A DNA stretch of 64,000 nt from Janthinobacterium sp. 61 (GTDB lineage Bacteria; Pseudomonadota; Gammaproteobacteria; Burkholderiales; Burkholderiaceae_D). The notes beneath the pieces are model-generated. The model did not search any database and had not been told where the DNA came from. It saw nothing but the letters and a program-made list of their open reading frames with translations. Position numbers and translations under genes: made by a program. Numbering within the stretch: position 1 is the stretch's first letter; each line of letters begins with the position of its first letter. This document shows positions 34,924 to 44,915 of the stretch, piece by piece. The stretch covers positions 2,542,001-2,606,000 of the forward strand of contig NZ_PJMQ01000001.1 of NCBI RefSeq assembly GCF_002846335.1, read 5' to 3'.

Positions 34924-37698
34924 TCATTGAACAGCGCGGCCGTCGCTGGTGTCGTCGAACGCGCGCAAACCGCGATTCGACAGCTTGTGTTCACCCTCCG
35001 GCGCCGCGTTCGGGTCGAAGCGCGCACTCGCCTGCAATGAAAACTCTTCGCCATTGCCAAGGACGACACGGTAGCGCGGCGTGCCGTCCTGATGCGCGAT
35101 CAGGATGCGGCCAAATTCGTCGGTCAGGCCTTGCTCGACTTCGGCTTCCCCCTTGTACAGCGTGTACGGTACATTGGCGTACTGGCCGCCATCCGCATGA
35201 GCCTGTATCGTATGCTGCAACTGCCCCGCTACCGGCGCGATGGGGGGCTCCAGCTCCGGTTGCGGCCGGTTCTTGGGCGCCAGCGTTTCCAGGTTTCCAT
35301 GGAACAGCGTCGGCGACGCGGTAAAAAACTGTACCTTGTCGCTGATTTCAAGCATGCAATCGGCGCCATGCAGGCGCACGCCTTTGCGGCCGCGAATATT
35401 CACCCAGTCGGCCTGGCTGATCAGCTCCAGCACCTTGTGGGCGACGATTTCGACCGCATCGGTTTGCGCCGCAATCTGCACGGGGCCAGCTGCGGCGATC
35501 AGTTTCATGCCAGCCTTGTGGACGAACAGGCGCAGCGCTGCGCCGATGCTGGCGAACAGGCCGCCGCCGGCCGCCAGCGACAGGTCGCACCCGGTCGTCA
35601 GCGCGGTGTGTTCGGCGCTGGCGATGTGCGTCGATTGCGCGCTCGTCGTTTCGATACCGGCCGGACTGGCCAGCACCAGATGCGGCTTAGATAATTCGGG
35701 AAAGGCGTTTTCGCCATTGCCGGCACCACCCTTGATCCCGGCATGCTGGGCTTTCAGCACATCGGCGGCGGCGCCCTGCTGGGCGGCACTTTCTTGCGCG
35801 CCGTAATGCTGCGCCAAGGCGGCAAGCGCCTTGTGCCGCTCAGCAGCCTCGGCCAACCGGCGCAAGGTTTCATCCATGCTCTTGATATGCGAGGCGGCGC
35901 CAGGGCGCGCTTCGGTGGTCAGCAACATGCCGCGGCCGGCGCGCGCCACGCCCCAGGCGTCTGACGCCAGTTCCCAGCCCTCGCCACGCGCATCCTTACG
36001 CCCGCTGGCGTCTTCGATGCGGCTGATACAGCCGAGCGACAATTGGCTGTGCTGATGATCGCTTTTCAGTTGCGCCTGGATGTGCTGGTGCGTATCGTCG
36101 AGCACCAACTGGTTGCCGCGCACGCCGTAGCCACCACCAGGCATCAGCTCGGCGCTGCGCCAGCCGCCCAGCATGCGTTGGCCCGGCAAATTCCACGGCG
36201 GCGCATGCTTGCCGTTGTACACCGCGCCAACAATGACGGGACGGTCGATATTGCCGTCGAGAAACTGGATCAGCACTTCCTGGCCGATGCGCGGCAACGC
36301 GATCTGGCCGAAGGCCTGGCCCGCCCATGGCGTCATGACTCTGATCCATGGCGAACTGCCCGCGTCGAACTTGCCCAGCCGGTCCCAGTGGAATTGCACC
36401 TTCACCCGGCCCAGCGCGTCGGTATGGATGGTTTCGCCTGCAGGTCCGGTGACAATTGCCGTCTGCACGCCGGGCAAGGCACAAGGCGTGCTGTTGAACT
36501 GCCGCCCCGGATACCAGCGGATGCTCTTGCGGATGCAGCTAAAACGGTTTTCATAATGCGACTTCGCGCCCGTCCCTGCCTGGTAATTGTTGCTGGCGAT
36601 ATGATCGACCGACAGGATCAGGTATTCGCGCGAGCCGATGTCAGCGCGCGCCGCTTCACCTCTGGCCGGCATGGCTTGCTTGCCACTGAAGTGTCCACCC
36701 AGCGTGAAACTGCGCCCGGCCTGGGCGCAGCGGTGATTGCCGCCAGCTTCGAAGGTTTGCGCCTGGCAGTTATGCTCCTCCAGGCGGCGTTGCGCCAGCG
36801 CTTCGCCGCCACCCATGTCGGCATAGCCATAGCCGGCATTTTGATACAGTTCATGGGCAAACACGTCGCCCTGCTGGTGCAGCGCATAGCCACTGGCGCG
36901 ACTGGCAAACGGATGCTTGTAGTTGAAGCTGGCCAACGTGAGCGAGCCCGAAGCGATCTTCCGTATTGCCTGCCAATCGCGTATGCCGTCGCACTCCTGC
37001 GAGCCCGCGTCGCTGCGAAACACCATCTCGTCGGCTTCGCTGGCATCGCGGTCGCTTGGGTCGATGCTGTCGCTCAGCCAGGTATTGTCGCCCAAACAGA
37101 GCGTATGACCGTCGGCGCGATGTTCATACCAGTAATGGATACCCTGGTCTTCCCAGCGCCGGTGCAGATGGTTGTAATCGGTTTCATTATGCTGGTTGGC
37201 GCAGCTTAATATCGCTTTTTCCTCATGCAGCCGGTTTTGCCAGTCGCGCTGCAAATAATGATTGAAGGTCGTTTCGGTGATGTCGATGACCGTGCGTTCG
37301 TGGAACGAGACGTTGTCCATGCGCAGCCTGGAAAACGCCAGCCAGGGTTGCAGCACCATCTGGTAGAACGCGAAACCTCCATCGCTGCGCAACAAGCGAA
37401 ATTGGCCGACATAACCATTAAAATAGCGCAAACTGCCGTCATCGCGCACCATCGAAATCGTGACCATGCGTCCCATCATCGCTGTCAGGGGAAGGTGGAG
37501 ATTGTCGGACAGCAGTTCGACGTCGAAGCGGAAGTCGCGTGACATTTCCTCGTGTGCCCGCAAGCTGTTGACCAGCAGCGCGGTATTGGGCGGACCATCG
37601 TCGCGCGGAAAATCCATGCGCAGCAAGCGGCTGTCCTGGGTTCGCCAGCCCGCTCCGAAAAGGCGCGCCAGATCGGCTGCCAGCTCGCCATCATCCAT
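34924..37698 (-). CDS. vgrG: Type VI secretion spike protein VgrG with C-terminal TTR-like extension
   Basis: A VgrG of 924 residues, the puncturing tip of the type VI secretion tube. The gp27-like base covers about 20-420. The gp5 OB fold lies near 440-510 (SSPWIRVMTPWAGQAFGQIALPRIGQEVLIQF, then DRPVIVGAVYNGKHAPPW). A DUF2345 beta-prism region spans about 640-810. The last part (about 828-900, YTLYKGEAEVEQGLTDEFGR) looks like a transthyretin-like or carboxypeptidase-regulatory domain, a known docking site for phospholipase effectors. No tss structural genes are in the window, so this is an orphan vgrG island. Confidence 0.93.
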   Translation of the reverse strand: MDDGELAADLARLFGAGWRTQDSRLLRMDFPRDDGPPNTALLVNSLRAHEEMSRDFRFDVELLSDNLHLPLTAMMGRMVTISMVRDDGSLRYFNGYVGQFRLLRSDGGFAFYQMVLQPWLAFSRLRMDNVSFHERTVIDITETTFNHYLQRDWQNRLHEEKAILSCANQHNETDYNHLHRRWEDQGIHYWYEHRADGHTLCLGDNTWLSDSIDPSDRDASEADEMVFRSDAGSQECDGIRDWQAIRKIASGSLTLASFNYKHPFASRASGYALHQQGDVFAHELYQNAGYGYADMGGGEALAQRRLEEHNCQAQTFEAGGNHRCAQAGRSFTLGGHFSGKQAMPARGEAARADIGSREYLILSVDHIASNNYQAGTGAKSHYENRFSCIRKSIRWYPGRQFNSTPCALPGVQTAIVTGPAGETIHTDALGRVKVQFHWDRLGKFDAGSSPWIRVMTPWAGQAFGQIALPRIGQEVLIQFLDGNIDRPVIVGAVYNGKHAPPWNLPGQRMLGGWRSAELMPGGGYGVRGNQLVLDDTHQHIQAQLKSDHQHSQLSLGCISRIEDASGRKDARGEGWELASDAWGVARAGRGMLLTTEARPGAASHIKSMDETLRRLAEAAERHKALAALAQHYGAQESAAQQGAAADVLKAQHAGIKGGAGNGENAFPELSKPHLVLASPAGIETTSAQSTHIASAEHTALTTGCDLSLAAGGGLFASIGAALRLFVHKAGMKLIAAAGPVQIAAQTDAVEIVAHKVLELISQADWVNIRGRKGVRLHGADCMLEISDKVQFFTASPTLFHGNLETLAPKNRPQPELEPPIAPVAGQLQHTIQAHADGGQYANVPYTLYKGEAEVEQGLTDEFGRILIAHQDGTPRYRVVLGNGEEFSLQASARFDPNAAPEGEHKLSNRGLRAFDDTSDGRAVQ

Positions 37699-37786
37699 AT
37701 CGCCTCCTTCGGATAGTTACACTAGCCCATGCTAACCATGGTGAACGCTGGCATATTGATGGAACGCAAACTAGTTACCCATACGT

Positions 37787-37823
37787 AAAAAAGCCGCATC
37801 AGCCCTGCGGCGGATGCGGCTTT
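37787..37823 (-). terminator. Terminator after the S46 peptidase gene
   Basis: On the minus strand GCCGCATC and GATGCGGC (arms 37813-37820 and 37793-37800) pair around a 12-base loop and are followed by six T. It lies 21 bases past the peptidase stop and separates it from vgrG. Confidence 0.8.
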
Positions 37824-37843
37824 GCGCTAGCGCAAATTAACGC

Positions 37844-40000
37844 TTACTTCTTGGCAGTCTTCACTGGCTTCGGATACTTGATCGTCATTTCCTTGAGCAA
37901 GTTATCGGCATGGTCCACTTCCTTCATCACCCACAGCATGTAGCGGATGTCGAGGTGGATGGCGCGCGTGATGGCCGTGTCGAAGTACCAGTCCTTGGTG
38001 ATCGATTCATACGTCGAATCGAAGTTCAGGCCAATCAGCTCGCCACGCTTGTTCATCACGGCCGAGCCGGAATTGCCGCCCGTGGTGTCGGCGCTGGTGA
38101 GGAAGTTGACGGGCACCGTGCCCAGTGCCGGGTCGCGGAACTGGCCGTAGCGTTTTTCCTTGACGGCGTCAATCAAGCCTTGCGGCGCTTCGAACGGGGC
38201 CTTGCCCGTGACTTTCTCGACGATGCCTTCCACCGTCGTGAACGGGCCCTTGGTCAGCCCATCGCGCGGCGAGTACGGCGAGACCGTGCCATACGTGACG
38301 CGCAGGGTCGAGTTGGCGTCAGGATACACCGGCTTGCCTTGCGATTTTTTCCAGGCGATCACGGCTTGCATGTATTGCGGAATCACGCGTTCCAGGTTGC
38401 CGTCGATTTCCTTGCGGCGCTCTTCCAGCGACAACTCCACCGGCTGCAGCTTGACGGCCAGTTGCATGAAGGCGTCGTCGGACTGGGCAACAGCAGCCTG
38501 GTCCTTTTCCAGCCAGGCCAGGCGCTTGGCCGTGTCAGCCAGTTGCGTCTGCTGGTACAGGGCCGCCACGGCCACTGGCGCCGGCAGCAGCGCGTCCAGG
38601 CCTTGCGGATGGCTCTTCGCGGCCAGCTGCGCGTAACGCTTCAGGCCCGCTTCAAAACGCGCCTGATCGACCTTGTTGACATACGACTGCTCCAGGCGGG
38701 CCAGGCGGGCCTTGATGAAGGCCAGGTCGCGCTGCTGGAAGCCCGATTCGCGCTCGGCGTCCGCTTTCTGGCGCTCCAGCGACAAACGGTAAATGGTGCG
38801 CGCACTTTTCAGCAAGTCGCTGTTGGTGGCCACCGACCAGGCGAACTCTTCTTCGCTCAAGGCCATGTCGCTGGCGATTGCCGCGTCCAGTTCGGCCAGC
38901 AAGGTGGGCGAGACGTTCGGCTGCTTCGCGTACCAGGCGCGGAACTCGGCATCTTGCACGTCCTTGATGGCGGCAATGTCCTTGCGGGCAAAACCGTCGA
39001 GCAAGCCCTGGGTTTTCTTCAGCACGTTGTTGATGCTTTTGACCACGCTCGCATAGCGCACGGCAGCGGCCGCGTCGCCATTCGTCGCATCGGCCATCAC
39101 GGCCAGGTCGGCTTGCAGTTCCGATACTTTCAGGGGGAAGGCCGTATCGCGCGCGAAGCGGATTTCCGCCGGAAGCTTGTAGCGGCTGGTGCGGCCGGGA
39201 TAGCCCGCCAGCAAGATGCCGTCGCCGGCTTTCAAGCCTTCGGCCGAGACCACCAGGAAGTCCTTCGATTTGTACGGCACGTTGTCGGGCGACGGGTCGG
39301 CCGGACGGCCATCCTTGCCCACGTAGGCGCGCAGGAACGAATAATCGCCCGTGTGGCGCGGCCATTCGTAGTTATCGATGTCACCGCCGAAGTTGCCGAT
39401 CTTGTCAGAGGGCGCGTACACCAGGCGCACGTCGCGTATCATCATCTGGCGGATGCGATAGTACTCGAGGCCGCGGTGGAAGGCGGGCACGGAGCAGCGG
39501 TACATCTTGTCCGTTTCGCATTCGGCGATCAGGTCCTTGATGCGCTTTTCCACGGCTTCGTGGCGCGCACGGCCGCTCATGTCGGCCGTCAAGCCTTTCA
39601 GCACGCGCTCGCTGACGTTCTCCACCTTGTCCGTCACATACACCAGGCTGTTCGGACCGCCCGGCAGCTCGCTCGCGCGCGTCTTGGCCAGGAAACCGTC
39701 GGTGATGTAATTGTGTTCCGGCGTGGAATTGCGCTGCACGGCGCCATACGCGCAATGGTGGTTCGTCACCACCAGGCCCGCGTCGGAGACGAAGGCGGCC
39801 GAGCAGCCGCCCAGCGACACGATGGCGCTCATCGGGTGCTTGCTCAGGTCGGCCAGCTTTTCTGCAGGAATGTCGATGCCGACCCGTTTGAGTTCGGCTT
39901 TCAGCTGTGGCAGTTGGTGTGGTTGCCACTGCCCTTCGTCGGCGTGTGCGCCGGCGAACGCGCCCAGTAAGGCGACTGGTAAAACGATTGTTTTGAACAA
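37844..40000 (-). CDS. Dipeptidyl-peptidase of family S46 (DPP7/DPP11 type)
   Basis: A periplasmic serine exopeptidase that removes dipeptides. Signal peptide FKTIVLPVALLGAFAGAHA is followed by the chymotrypsin-fold catalytic residues: histidine in VVTNHHCAYGAVQ, aspartate in GGDIDNYEWPRHTGD, and serine in TTGGNSGSAVMN. The long helical middle (about 280-560) is the family's capping domain. The specificity position after the serine reads GLNFDSTYES, with serine where DPP7 has glycine and DPP11 arginine. A TTG start at 40000 is preferred, because GGAGGGG lies eight bases before it; an ATG at 40015 adds five residues. Confidence 0.9.
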   Translation of the reverse strand: MFKTIVLPVALLGAFAGAHADEGQWQPHQLPQLKAELKRVGIDIPAEKLADLSKHPMSAIVSLGGCSAAFVSDAGLVVTNHHCAYGAVQRNSTPEHNYITDGFLAKTRASELPGGPNSLVYVTDKVENVSERVLKGLTADMSGRARHEAVEKRIKDLIAECETDKMYRCSVPAFHRGLEYYRIRQMMIRDVRLVYAPSDKIGNFGGDIDNYEWPRHTGDYSFLRAYVGKDGRPADPSPDNVPYKSKDFLVVSAEGLKAGDGILLAGYPGRTSRYKLPAEIRFARDTAFPLKVSELQADLAVMADATNGDAAAAVRYASVVKSINNVLKKTQGLLDGFARKDIAAIKDVQDAEFRAWYAKQPNVSPTLLAELDAAIASDMALSEEEFAWSVATNSDLLKSARTIYRLSLERQKADAERESGFQQRDLAFIKARLARLEQSYVNKVDQARFEAGLKRYAQLAAKSHPQGLDALLPAPVAVAALYQQTQLADTAKRLAWLEKDQAAVAQSDDAFMQLAVKLQPVELSLEERRKEIDGNLERVIPQYMQAVIAWKKSQGKPVYPDANSTLRVTYGTVSPYSPRDGLTKGPFTTVEGIVEKVTGKAPFEAPQGLIDAVKEKRYGQFRDPALGTVPVNFLTSADTTGGNSGSAVMNKRGELIGLNFDSTYESITKDWYFDTAITRAIHLDIRYMLWVMKEVDHADNLLKEMTIKYPKPVKTAKK

Positions 40001-40088
40001 GATATGCCCCTCCATAAATAGCAGGCGAAAGTATAGCCTGTCCAGGGGGCCTGAGTCGGCAAAAAATTAACCCATTGCAATTGCTATA

Positions 40089-42197
40089 TCAGGCAGCAGG
40101 CCGCCCCGTCCCCGTCAGGGGAATATGCAGGAACAGGCGGCAACCGGTACCCGACGCCGGCGTGCCCACCTCGAAATGCCCGCCAAGCGCCGTCACCCGC
40201 TCGGCAATGCCGATCAGGCCAAAGCACTGCTTTTTGCGCTGCTGCTGCGGCGTGATGCCGATGCCGTTGTCGCTGATAGCCGCATACACGGCGCAGGCAT
40301 CCGAACTGAGCTCGATCTCGACCTGGCTGGCCTGGGCATGGCGCATGACGTTGCTGAGCGCTTCCTGCACGATGCGGAACAGGACGATCTCGACCTGGCT
40401 GCCGATGGCGGCAAACAGGGCCTCGTCGCGTATCAGCAGGCGGCAAACGACGCCGCTGCGCTTGCGGAAGTCGCCCACCTGCCATTCGATGGCGGCCTGC
40501 AAGCCCAGGTCCAGCGCCATCGGGCGCAGTTCGTTCATGATGCCGCGCACGCTCTTGATGGTGGTGTCGACATTGCTGAGCACGGCGCCGACCCGGCGGT
40601 GCAGGCGCGGATGGGAACCCTCGGTGCGCGCGCTGAGCATGGAAATATCGATGCGCAGCGCCAGCAGGTTTTGCCCCAGTTCATCGTGGATATCGCGCGA
40701 GATGCGCTTGCGCTCGTCTTCCTTGGCCGTTTCCATGTGCAGCGCCAGCTGGCGCAGCTGCGCATGCGACTGACGCAGGGCGCCATCCATCAGCTTGCGT
40801 TCAGTAATGTCCGTGTGCGCCACCACCACGCGCAGCGGACCTTCGCCCAGAAAACGGCTGACCCGGGCCTGTGACCAGCGCGCCCCGGCCTCCGTGGCGA
40901 ATTCATATTCCAGCGCATAAGCATCGGCGCTGCCGGCGATCACGGCGCGGATGCCCGCGGCCAGCTCGCGCCCGGCGCTGCGCTTCCAGCGCGGGTCCCT
41001 TTCGCAGAAATCCAGATAATGCAGCTGTCCCGGCGCATGGCTGGCAAAGGCCATGCAAGCCTGATTGGCATGCACCAGGCAGCCGGCCTGGTCCAATACC
41101 AGCACGCGGTCGGACAGGGAATCGATGGTGGCGTGAAAAAAACGCTCGGCGTCGCGCAAGGCTTCCTGCGCCCGCTCGCGTTGCTGCACTTCCAGCTGCA
41201 AATGCAGGTTGGCCCGCAACAGCTCGGCCGTGCGGTCGATGACGCGCTGGTCCAGCTCCCGGTGCAATTCACGCAGCGTGGCATCGGCCAGCTTGCGCTC
41301 GGTAATATCGGAAAACACCCCGACAAAATGGCTGGTGTCGCCGTTCGGCATGCGCATGGGCGTGATCGACAACGACTCGACGAAGCGCTCGCCATTCTTG
41401 CGCCGGTTCACCAGCTCGCCATACCAGCTGCCATCCTGCCTCAGGCTGCGCCACATGGCGGCATAGAATTGCGGCTCGTGCGTGCCGCCGCCCAGGAAGG
41501 AGGGATCGCGCCCGATGGCCTCTTCCGCCTGGTAGCCAGTGATGGTGGTAAACGCCCGATTCACGGAAATGATGCGGTTATCGCTGTCGGTCACCAGCAC
41601 GCCTTCGCGGATGGTGTCGAGAATCAGGAAGGCGCGCCGCAAGGCTGACTCGCGCACATACTCGTCGCCCAGGTCCGTCACCAGCATACGCACGCTGGCG
41701 CTGTCCACATCAAGATTGGCTTCGATGCGCACGACGCCGCCGCCCAGCACATCGTCGAATAGCCGCGCTTCCAGCACTTGCGGCGTGCCACTGCTAAAAA
41801 TGGCATCGAGGAAGCGGCGGAATGCGCCCTGCGCCTGCGGCGCGATGAATTGCTCGAAACGTCGACCCAGCAATTGATCCTTGTCGCGTTGCAGCAAACC
41901 GCTGGCGGCCACGTTGACGCGCGTGATAACGCCTTCGCGCGCCAGTGAGAAGTAGCTGACAGGCGCATGTTCATACAGCTGCGCATAACGGTCGCGGCTG
42001 CTTTTAAATTCATTCTTGAGTTTTTCCAGCTCCGCCAATCCGGCGTTCTGTACTTCCAGCTCGATCTGCCTCACCCGCAACTCATGCAGGTGGCGCATCA
42101 TCTCTTCGTTCGACAGCGATCCTGCCGCCAGCAGCGCCCGCTGCGCAGGCTCGCACAAGTTCTCGTCAGCGGGTCCGCTGTCGAACGGTTCATTCAT
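40089..42197 (-). CDS. PAS-domain sensor histidine kinase (HisKA_3 type)
   Basis: A 702-residue cytosolic kinase. Three PAS-like domains are visible, at about 70-185, 190-310 (ending HFVGVFSDITERKLADA) and 355-475 (ending VVAHTDITERKLMD), each followed by a coiled linker. The dimerisation box is ERKRISRDIHDELGQNLLALRID (phosphorylated histidine near residue 500), and the ATPase domain has FRIVQEALSNVMRHA and DNGIGI. This is the NarX/LiaS type of kinase, whose usual partner is a NarL-type regulator; none is next to it. Its start overlaps the stop of the CheB/CheR fusion gene by 4 bases, so the two are made together. Confidence 0.9.
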   Translation of the reverse strand: MNEPFDSGPADENLCEPAQRALLAAGSLSNEEMMRHLHELRVRQIELEVQNAGLAELEKLKNEFKSSRDRYAQLYEHAPVSYFSLAREGVITRVNVAASGLLQRDKDQLLGRRFEQFIAPQAQGAFRRFLDAIFSSGTPQVLEARLFDDVLGGGVVRIEANLDVDSASVRMLVTDLGDEYVRESALRRAFLILDTIREGVLVTDSDNRIISVNRAFTTITGYQAEEAIGRDPSFLGGGTHEPQFYAAMWRSLRQDGSWYGELVNRRKNGERFVESLSITPMRMPNGDTSHFVGVFSDITERKLADATLRELHRELDQRVIDRTAELLRANLHLQLEVQQRERAQEALRDAERFFHATIDSLSDRVLVLDQAGCLVHANQACMAFASHAPGQLHYLDFCERDPRWKRSAGRELAAGIRAVIAGSADAYALEYEFATEAGARWSQARVSRFLGEGPLRVVVAHTDITERKLMDGALRQSHAQLRQLALHMETAKEDERKRISRDIHDELGQNLLALRIDISMLSARTEGSHPRLHRRVGAVLSNVDTTIKSVRGIMNELRPMALDLGLQAAIEWQVGDFRKRSGVVCRLLIRDEALFAAIGSQVEIVLFRIVQEALSNVMRHAQASQVEIELSSDACAVYAAISDNGIGITPQQQRKKQCFGLIGIAERVTALGGHFEVGTPASGTGCRLFLHIPLTGTGRPAA

Positions 42198-44788
42198 GGC
42201 GCGCTCTCACGTGCCCCTCTGTTCGCCACTGCGCCCGACTGTATCAGGCGCAGCTCGGCTTCCAGCAACTTCGACTCGGTAATGTTAATGAAGGTCACCA
42301 CCACGCCATCGATCACGTTTTCCACCGTTCGGTACGGCATGATGCGCACCGTGTACCAGCGCCCGTTCTTGGTCTGCACCTGGCGTTCGCAAAACACCAG
42401 GCTGCGGATGACTTCCTGCGCATCCGTTTCCAGGTCTGGATAATCGAGGTCGTTGACGATGTCACTGAGCGGACGGCGCAAGTCCGTCTGGATCAGCTTG
42501 TAGATTTGCGTGGCCGGTGCCGTGAAGCGACGGATGCGCAGCTCGCTGTCGAGGAAAATGGTGGCGATATCGGTACTATTGAGCAGATTTTTCATGTCGC
42601 TGTTGACCAGTGACAAGTCGTCTACCTTCGATTGCAGCTCGGCATTGACCGTGTACAACTCTTCATTGAGCGACTGCATCTCTTCCTTCGATGTGGTCAG
42701 CTCTTCGTTCGCCGATTGCAGTTCTTCATTGGTCGACTGCAATTCCTCATTGGCCGATTTGAGTTCTTCGCGCGAGGTCTGCATTTCGTCGCGCACGGCC
42801 TGGATTTCATTGCGCGCCTGGATCAGCTCCTGCTCCAGTTCCAGCACCTTGGGATTCGGCGAGCGGCCCCGGCGCGGGGTGGCCGCCAGCGGCACGCTGG
42901 CAAACGTGACGAAGACCATGCCGCGCAGCGCGTCGGGCTGGCGCAAGGCTTCTGCCGTCAAATCCACGCCCTGTGCCTTCCCTGCCTGCTCCTTGAGCAC
43001 CAGGCCTTTCAGGCATACCTGGGTGTCGCTTTGCAGCGCCAGCTTGATCAAGCCCGCCAGCTCGTAGCGCAAGCCGTCGCGCGCCATCGCGTGGATATTC
43101 CAGTTGGCCTTGCCTGCAGCTGGTTCCAGGAAGGCGCCGGTGCGCCCGTTGATATACAAAATGTCTCCATCCTGGTTCAGCAACACGGCTGCAGGCGAGT
43201 ATTTCTGGAGCAATAATTGCTCGACATGGGATTGGATTCTTCCGGGCATGCTGACTTCTCTCATGTCGCTGGGGGTAGGAGGAGTGGCCGACGATACTTT
43301 CGTGGGAAAGTAGGTCAGCAAGCGCTGGCGCGCCAGGTTGTCGAGACGACGGTACAGCCTGGTGGATGTCGTCAGCGGCGCGAACAGCTCGGAAAAGTGA
43401 CCGGGCGTGTCGGCGCTGCCCAGTAGCAAGATCCCATCGCGATTCAAGGCGTAATGAAACAGGGGAATCAAACGCTGCTGCAGCTTGGCATTGAGATAAA
43501 TCAACAGGTTGCGGCAGCACAGGATATCGAGCTTGGTGAAGGGCGGATCCGAAATGATGTTTTGCTGGGCAAAGATGATCATGTTGCGGACCTCTTTCCT
43601 GACCAGGTAATCACTCTTGTCCTGCAAGAAAAACCGCTCCAGGCGCTCGGCCGACACATCGCTTACTATCGTTGGCGGAAACCGGCCCTGGCGCGCGCGG
43701 TCGATGGCGTCGGCCGACAGGTCAGTGGCAAAAATCTTCAGGCTGTACTTCGACGGCGGCTTGCTGCTGGCCACCACTTCATGGAAGACCATGGCCAGCG
43801 TATAGGCTTCCTCTCCCGTGGAGCAGGCCGGTATCCAGGCCTTGAAGGCGCGTCCTTCCGGGTGAGCCGCCAGCATTTGCGGCAAGACCACCATCTTCAG
43901 ATATTCCCACACTTTCGCGTCGCGGAAAAAATTCGTCACGCCGATCAGCAACTCCTTGAAAAGCAGGTCGATTTCCGAGGGATTGTTGCGCAGATAGGGA
44001 ATGTACTCTTCCATCGACGTCATCTGGTACAAGCTCATGCGGCGCTCGATGCGACGCAGTACCGTGTTGATCTTGTAGTCCGTGAAGCTGTTGCCCGTAT
44101 GTTCGGACAGCAAGGCGACAATTTCCTGCAAGGCATTGCGCCCGCCAGGCTCCTTGCCCGGCAACTCCAGGAAGCTGCTGCGAAACAGGTAACTGGCGAT
44201 CTTTTCCGGCATCTTGTCGGGAAAATCGACAAGGTCCACGGCATCGGCGGCGATGGCGCTTTGCGGCATCATGTCGAACTTGGCCGTGTCGGGATGCTGG
44301 GCCAGGGTCAGGCCGCCCGCCTGCTTGATGGCTTGCAGGCCGCGCGTGCCGTCGCTGCCCATGCCGGACAGAATCACGCCCACGGCCAGTTCGCCCAGCT
44401 CGGCCGCCAGGCTTTCGAAGAAAGCATTGATGGGCAAGCGGTGTCCGCGCAGTTGCAGCGGCTCGCTGAGCACAAAGTGCCCCTTGGACAGGCCCAGGTC
44501 CGCATTCGAGGGAATCACATAGATATGGTTCGGATGCAGTGCGGCGCGCTGCGTGATTTCCGTGACGGGAATGCTGGTGGCACGTTGCAGCAGTTCCGGC
44601 AACATGGCTTTTTGCGTGGGATCAAGGTGCTGGATCACCACATAGGCGATGCCGCTATCGGGCGGCACGTTCGTCAGGAAAGCGATAATCGGGTCGAGAC
44701 CGCCAGCCGACGCGCCGATGGCCACCACGGGAAAATCGATGGCGGCCACCTCCGGCGCTGGAGCTTTGCTGTGTTTGCTGCGTGTCAT
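42194..44788 (-). CDS. CheB-CheR-PAS fusion protein
   Basis: A fusion of methylesterase and methyltransferase chemotaxis domains. The N-terminal CheB domain (about 15-200) has the catalytic triad in VVAIGASAGGLD, IQHLD and GMGSDG, without a receiver domain. The CheR part (about 215-480) has the SAM motif KAWIPACSTGEEAYTLAM and ILCCRNLLIYL. A long coiled coil (about 650-740, ELQSTNEELQSANEEL) and a PAS domain follow. Such proteins are linked with kinases to sense signals through the PAS domain. The ATG at 44788 is used, as the longer frame begins with TTG. The kinase gene overlaps its end. Confidence 0.9.
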   Translation of the reverse strand: MTRSKHSKAPAPEVAAIDFPVVAIGASAGGLDPIIAFLTNVPPDSGIAYVVIQHLDPTQKAMLPELLQRATSIPVTEITQRAALHPNHIYVIPSNADLGLSKGHFVLSEPLQLRGHRLPINAFFESLAAELGELAVGVILSGMGSDGTRGLQAIKQAGGLTLAQHPDTAKFDMMPQSAIAADAVDLVDFPDKMPEKIASYLFRSSFLELPGKEPGGRNALQEIVALLSEHTGNSFTDYKINTVLRRIERRMSLYQMTSMEEYIPYLRNNPSEIDLLFKELLIGVTNFFRDAKVWEYLKMVVLPQMLAAHPEGRAFKAWIPACSTGEEAYTLAMVFHEVVASSKPPSKYSLKIFATDLSADAIDRARQGRFPPTIVSDVSAERLERFFLQDKSDYLVRKEVRNMIIFAQQNIISDPPFTKLDILCCRNLLIYLNAKLQQRLIPLFHYALNRDGILLLGSADTPGHFSELFAPLTTSTRLYRRLDNLARQRLLTYFPTKVSSATPPTPSDMREVSMPGRIQSHVEQLLLQKYSPAAVLLNQDGDILYINGRTGAFLEPAAGKANWNIHAMARDGLRYELAGLIKLALQSDTQVCLKGLVLKEQAGKAQGVDLTAEALRQPDALRGMVFVTFASVPLAATPRRGRSPNPKVLELEQELIQARNEIQAVRDEMQTSREELKSANEELQSTNEELQSANEELTTSKEEMQSLNEELYTVNAELQSKVDDLSLVNSDMKNLLNSTDIATIFLDSELRIRRFTAPATQIYKLIQTDLRRPLSDIVNDLDYPDLETDAQEVIRSLVFCERQVQTKNGRWYTVRIMPYRTVENVIDGVVVTFINITESKLLEAELRLIQSGAVANRGARESAP

Positions 44789-44915
44789 CGTCGGCAAGAA
44801 TGCAGCCGCGGCACGTGCGCCAGGCTGGCGGATGGATAATCTTGCATTTTAGCACCCAAGCCGCGCGTAAAAACGCGAATTTGGCCCGGGGCGCTAACCG
44901 GCGCCCGCCTGCCGC

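Noticed and set aside
37910..39970. 686-residue plus-strand open frame
   Set aside because: Antisense to the S46 peptidase, whose catalytic motifs are intact on the minus strand.
44840..44915. Terminator after the outer membrane factor gene
   Set aside because: GC-rich inverted repeats are visible (GGGCGC/GCGCCC and a short CGCG pair), but without a proper T-run after them.
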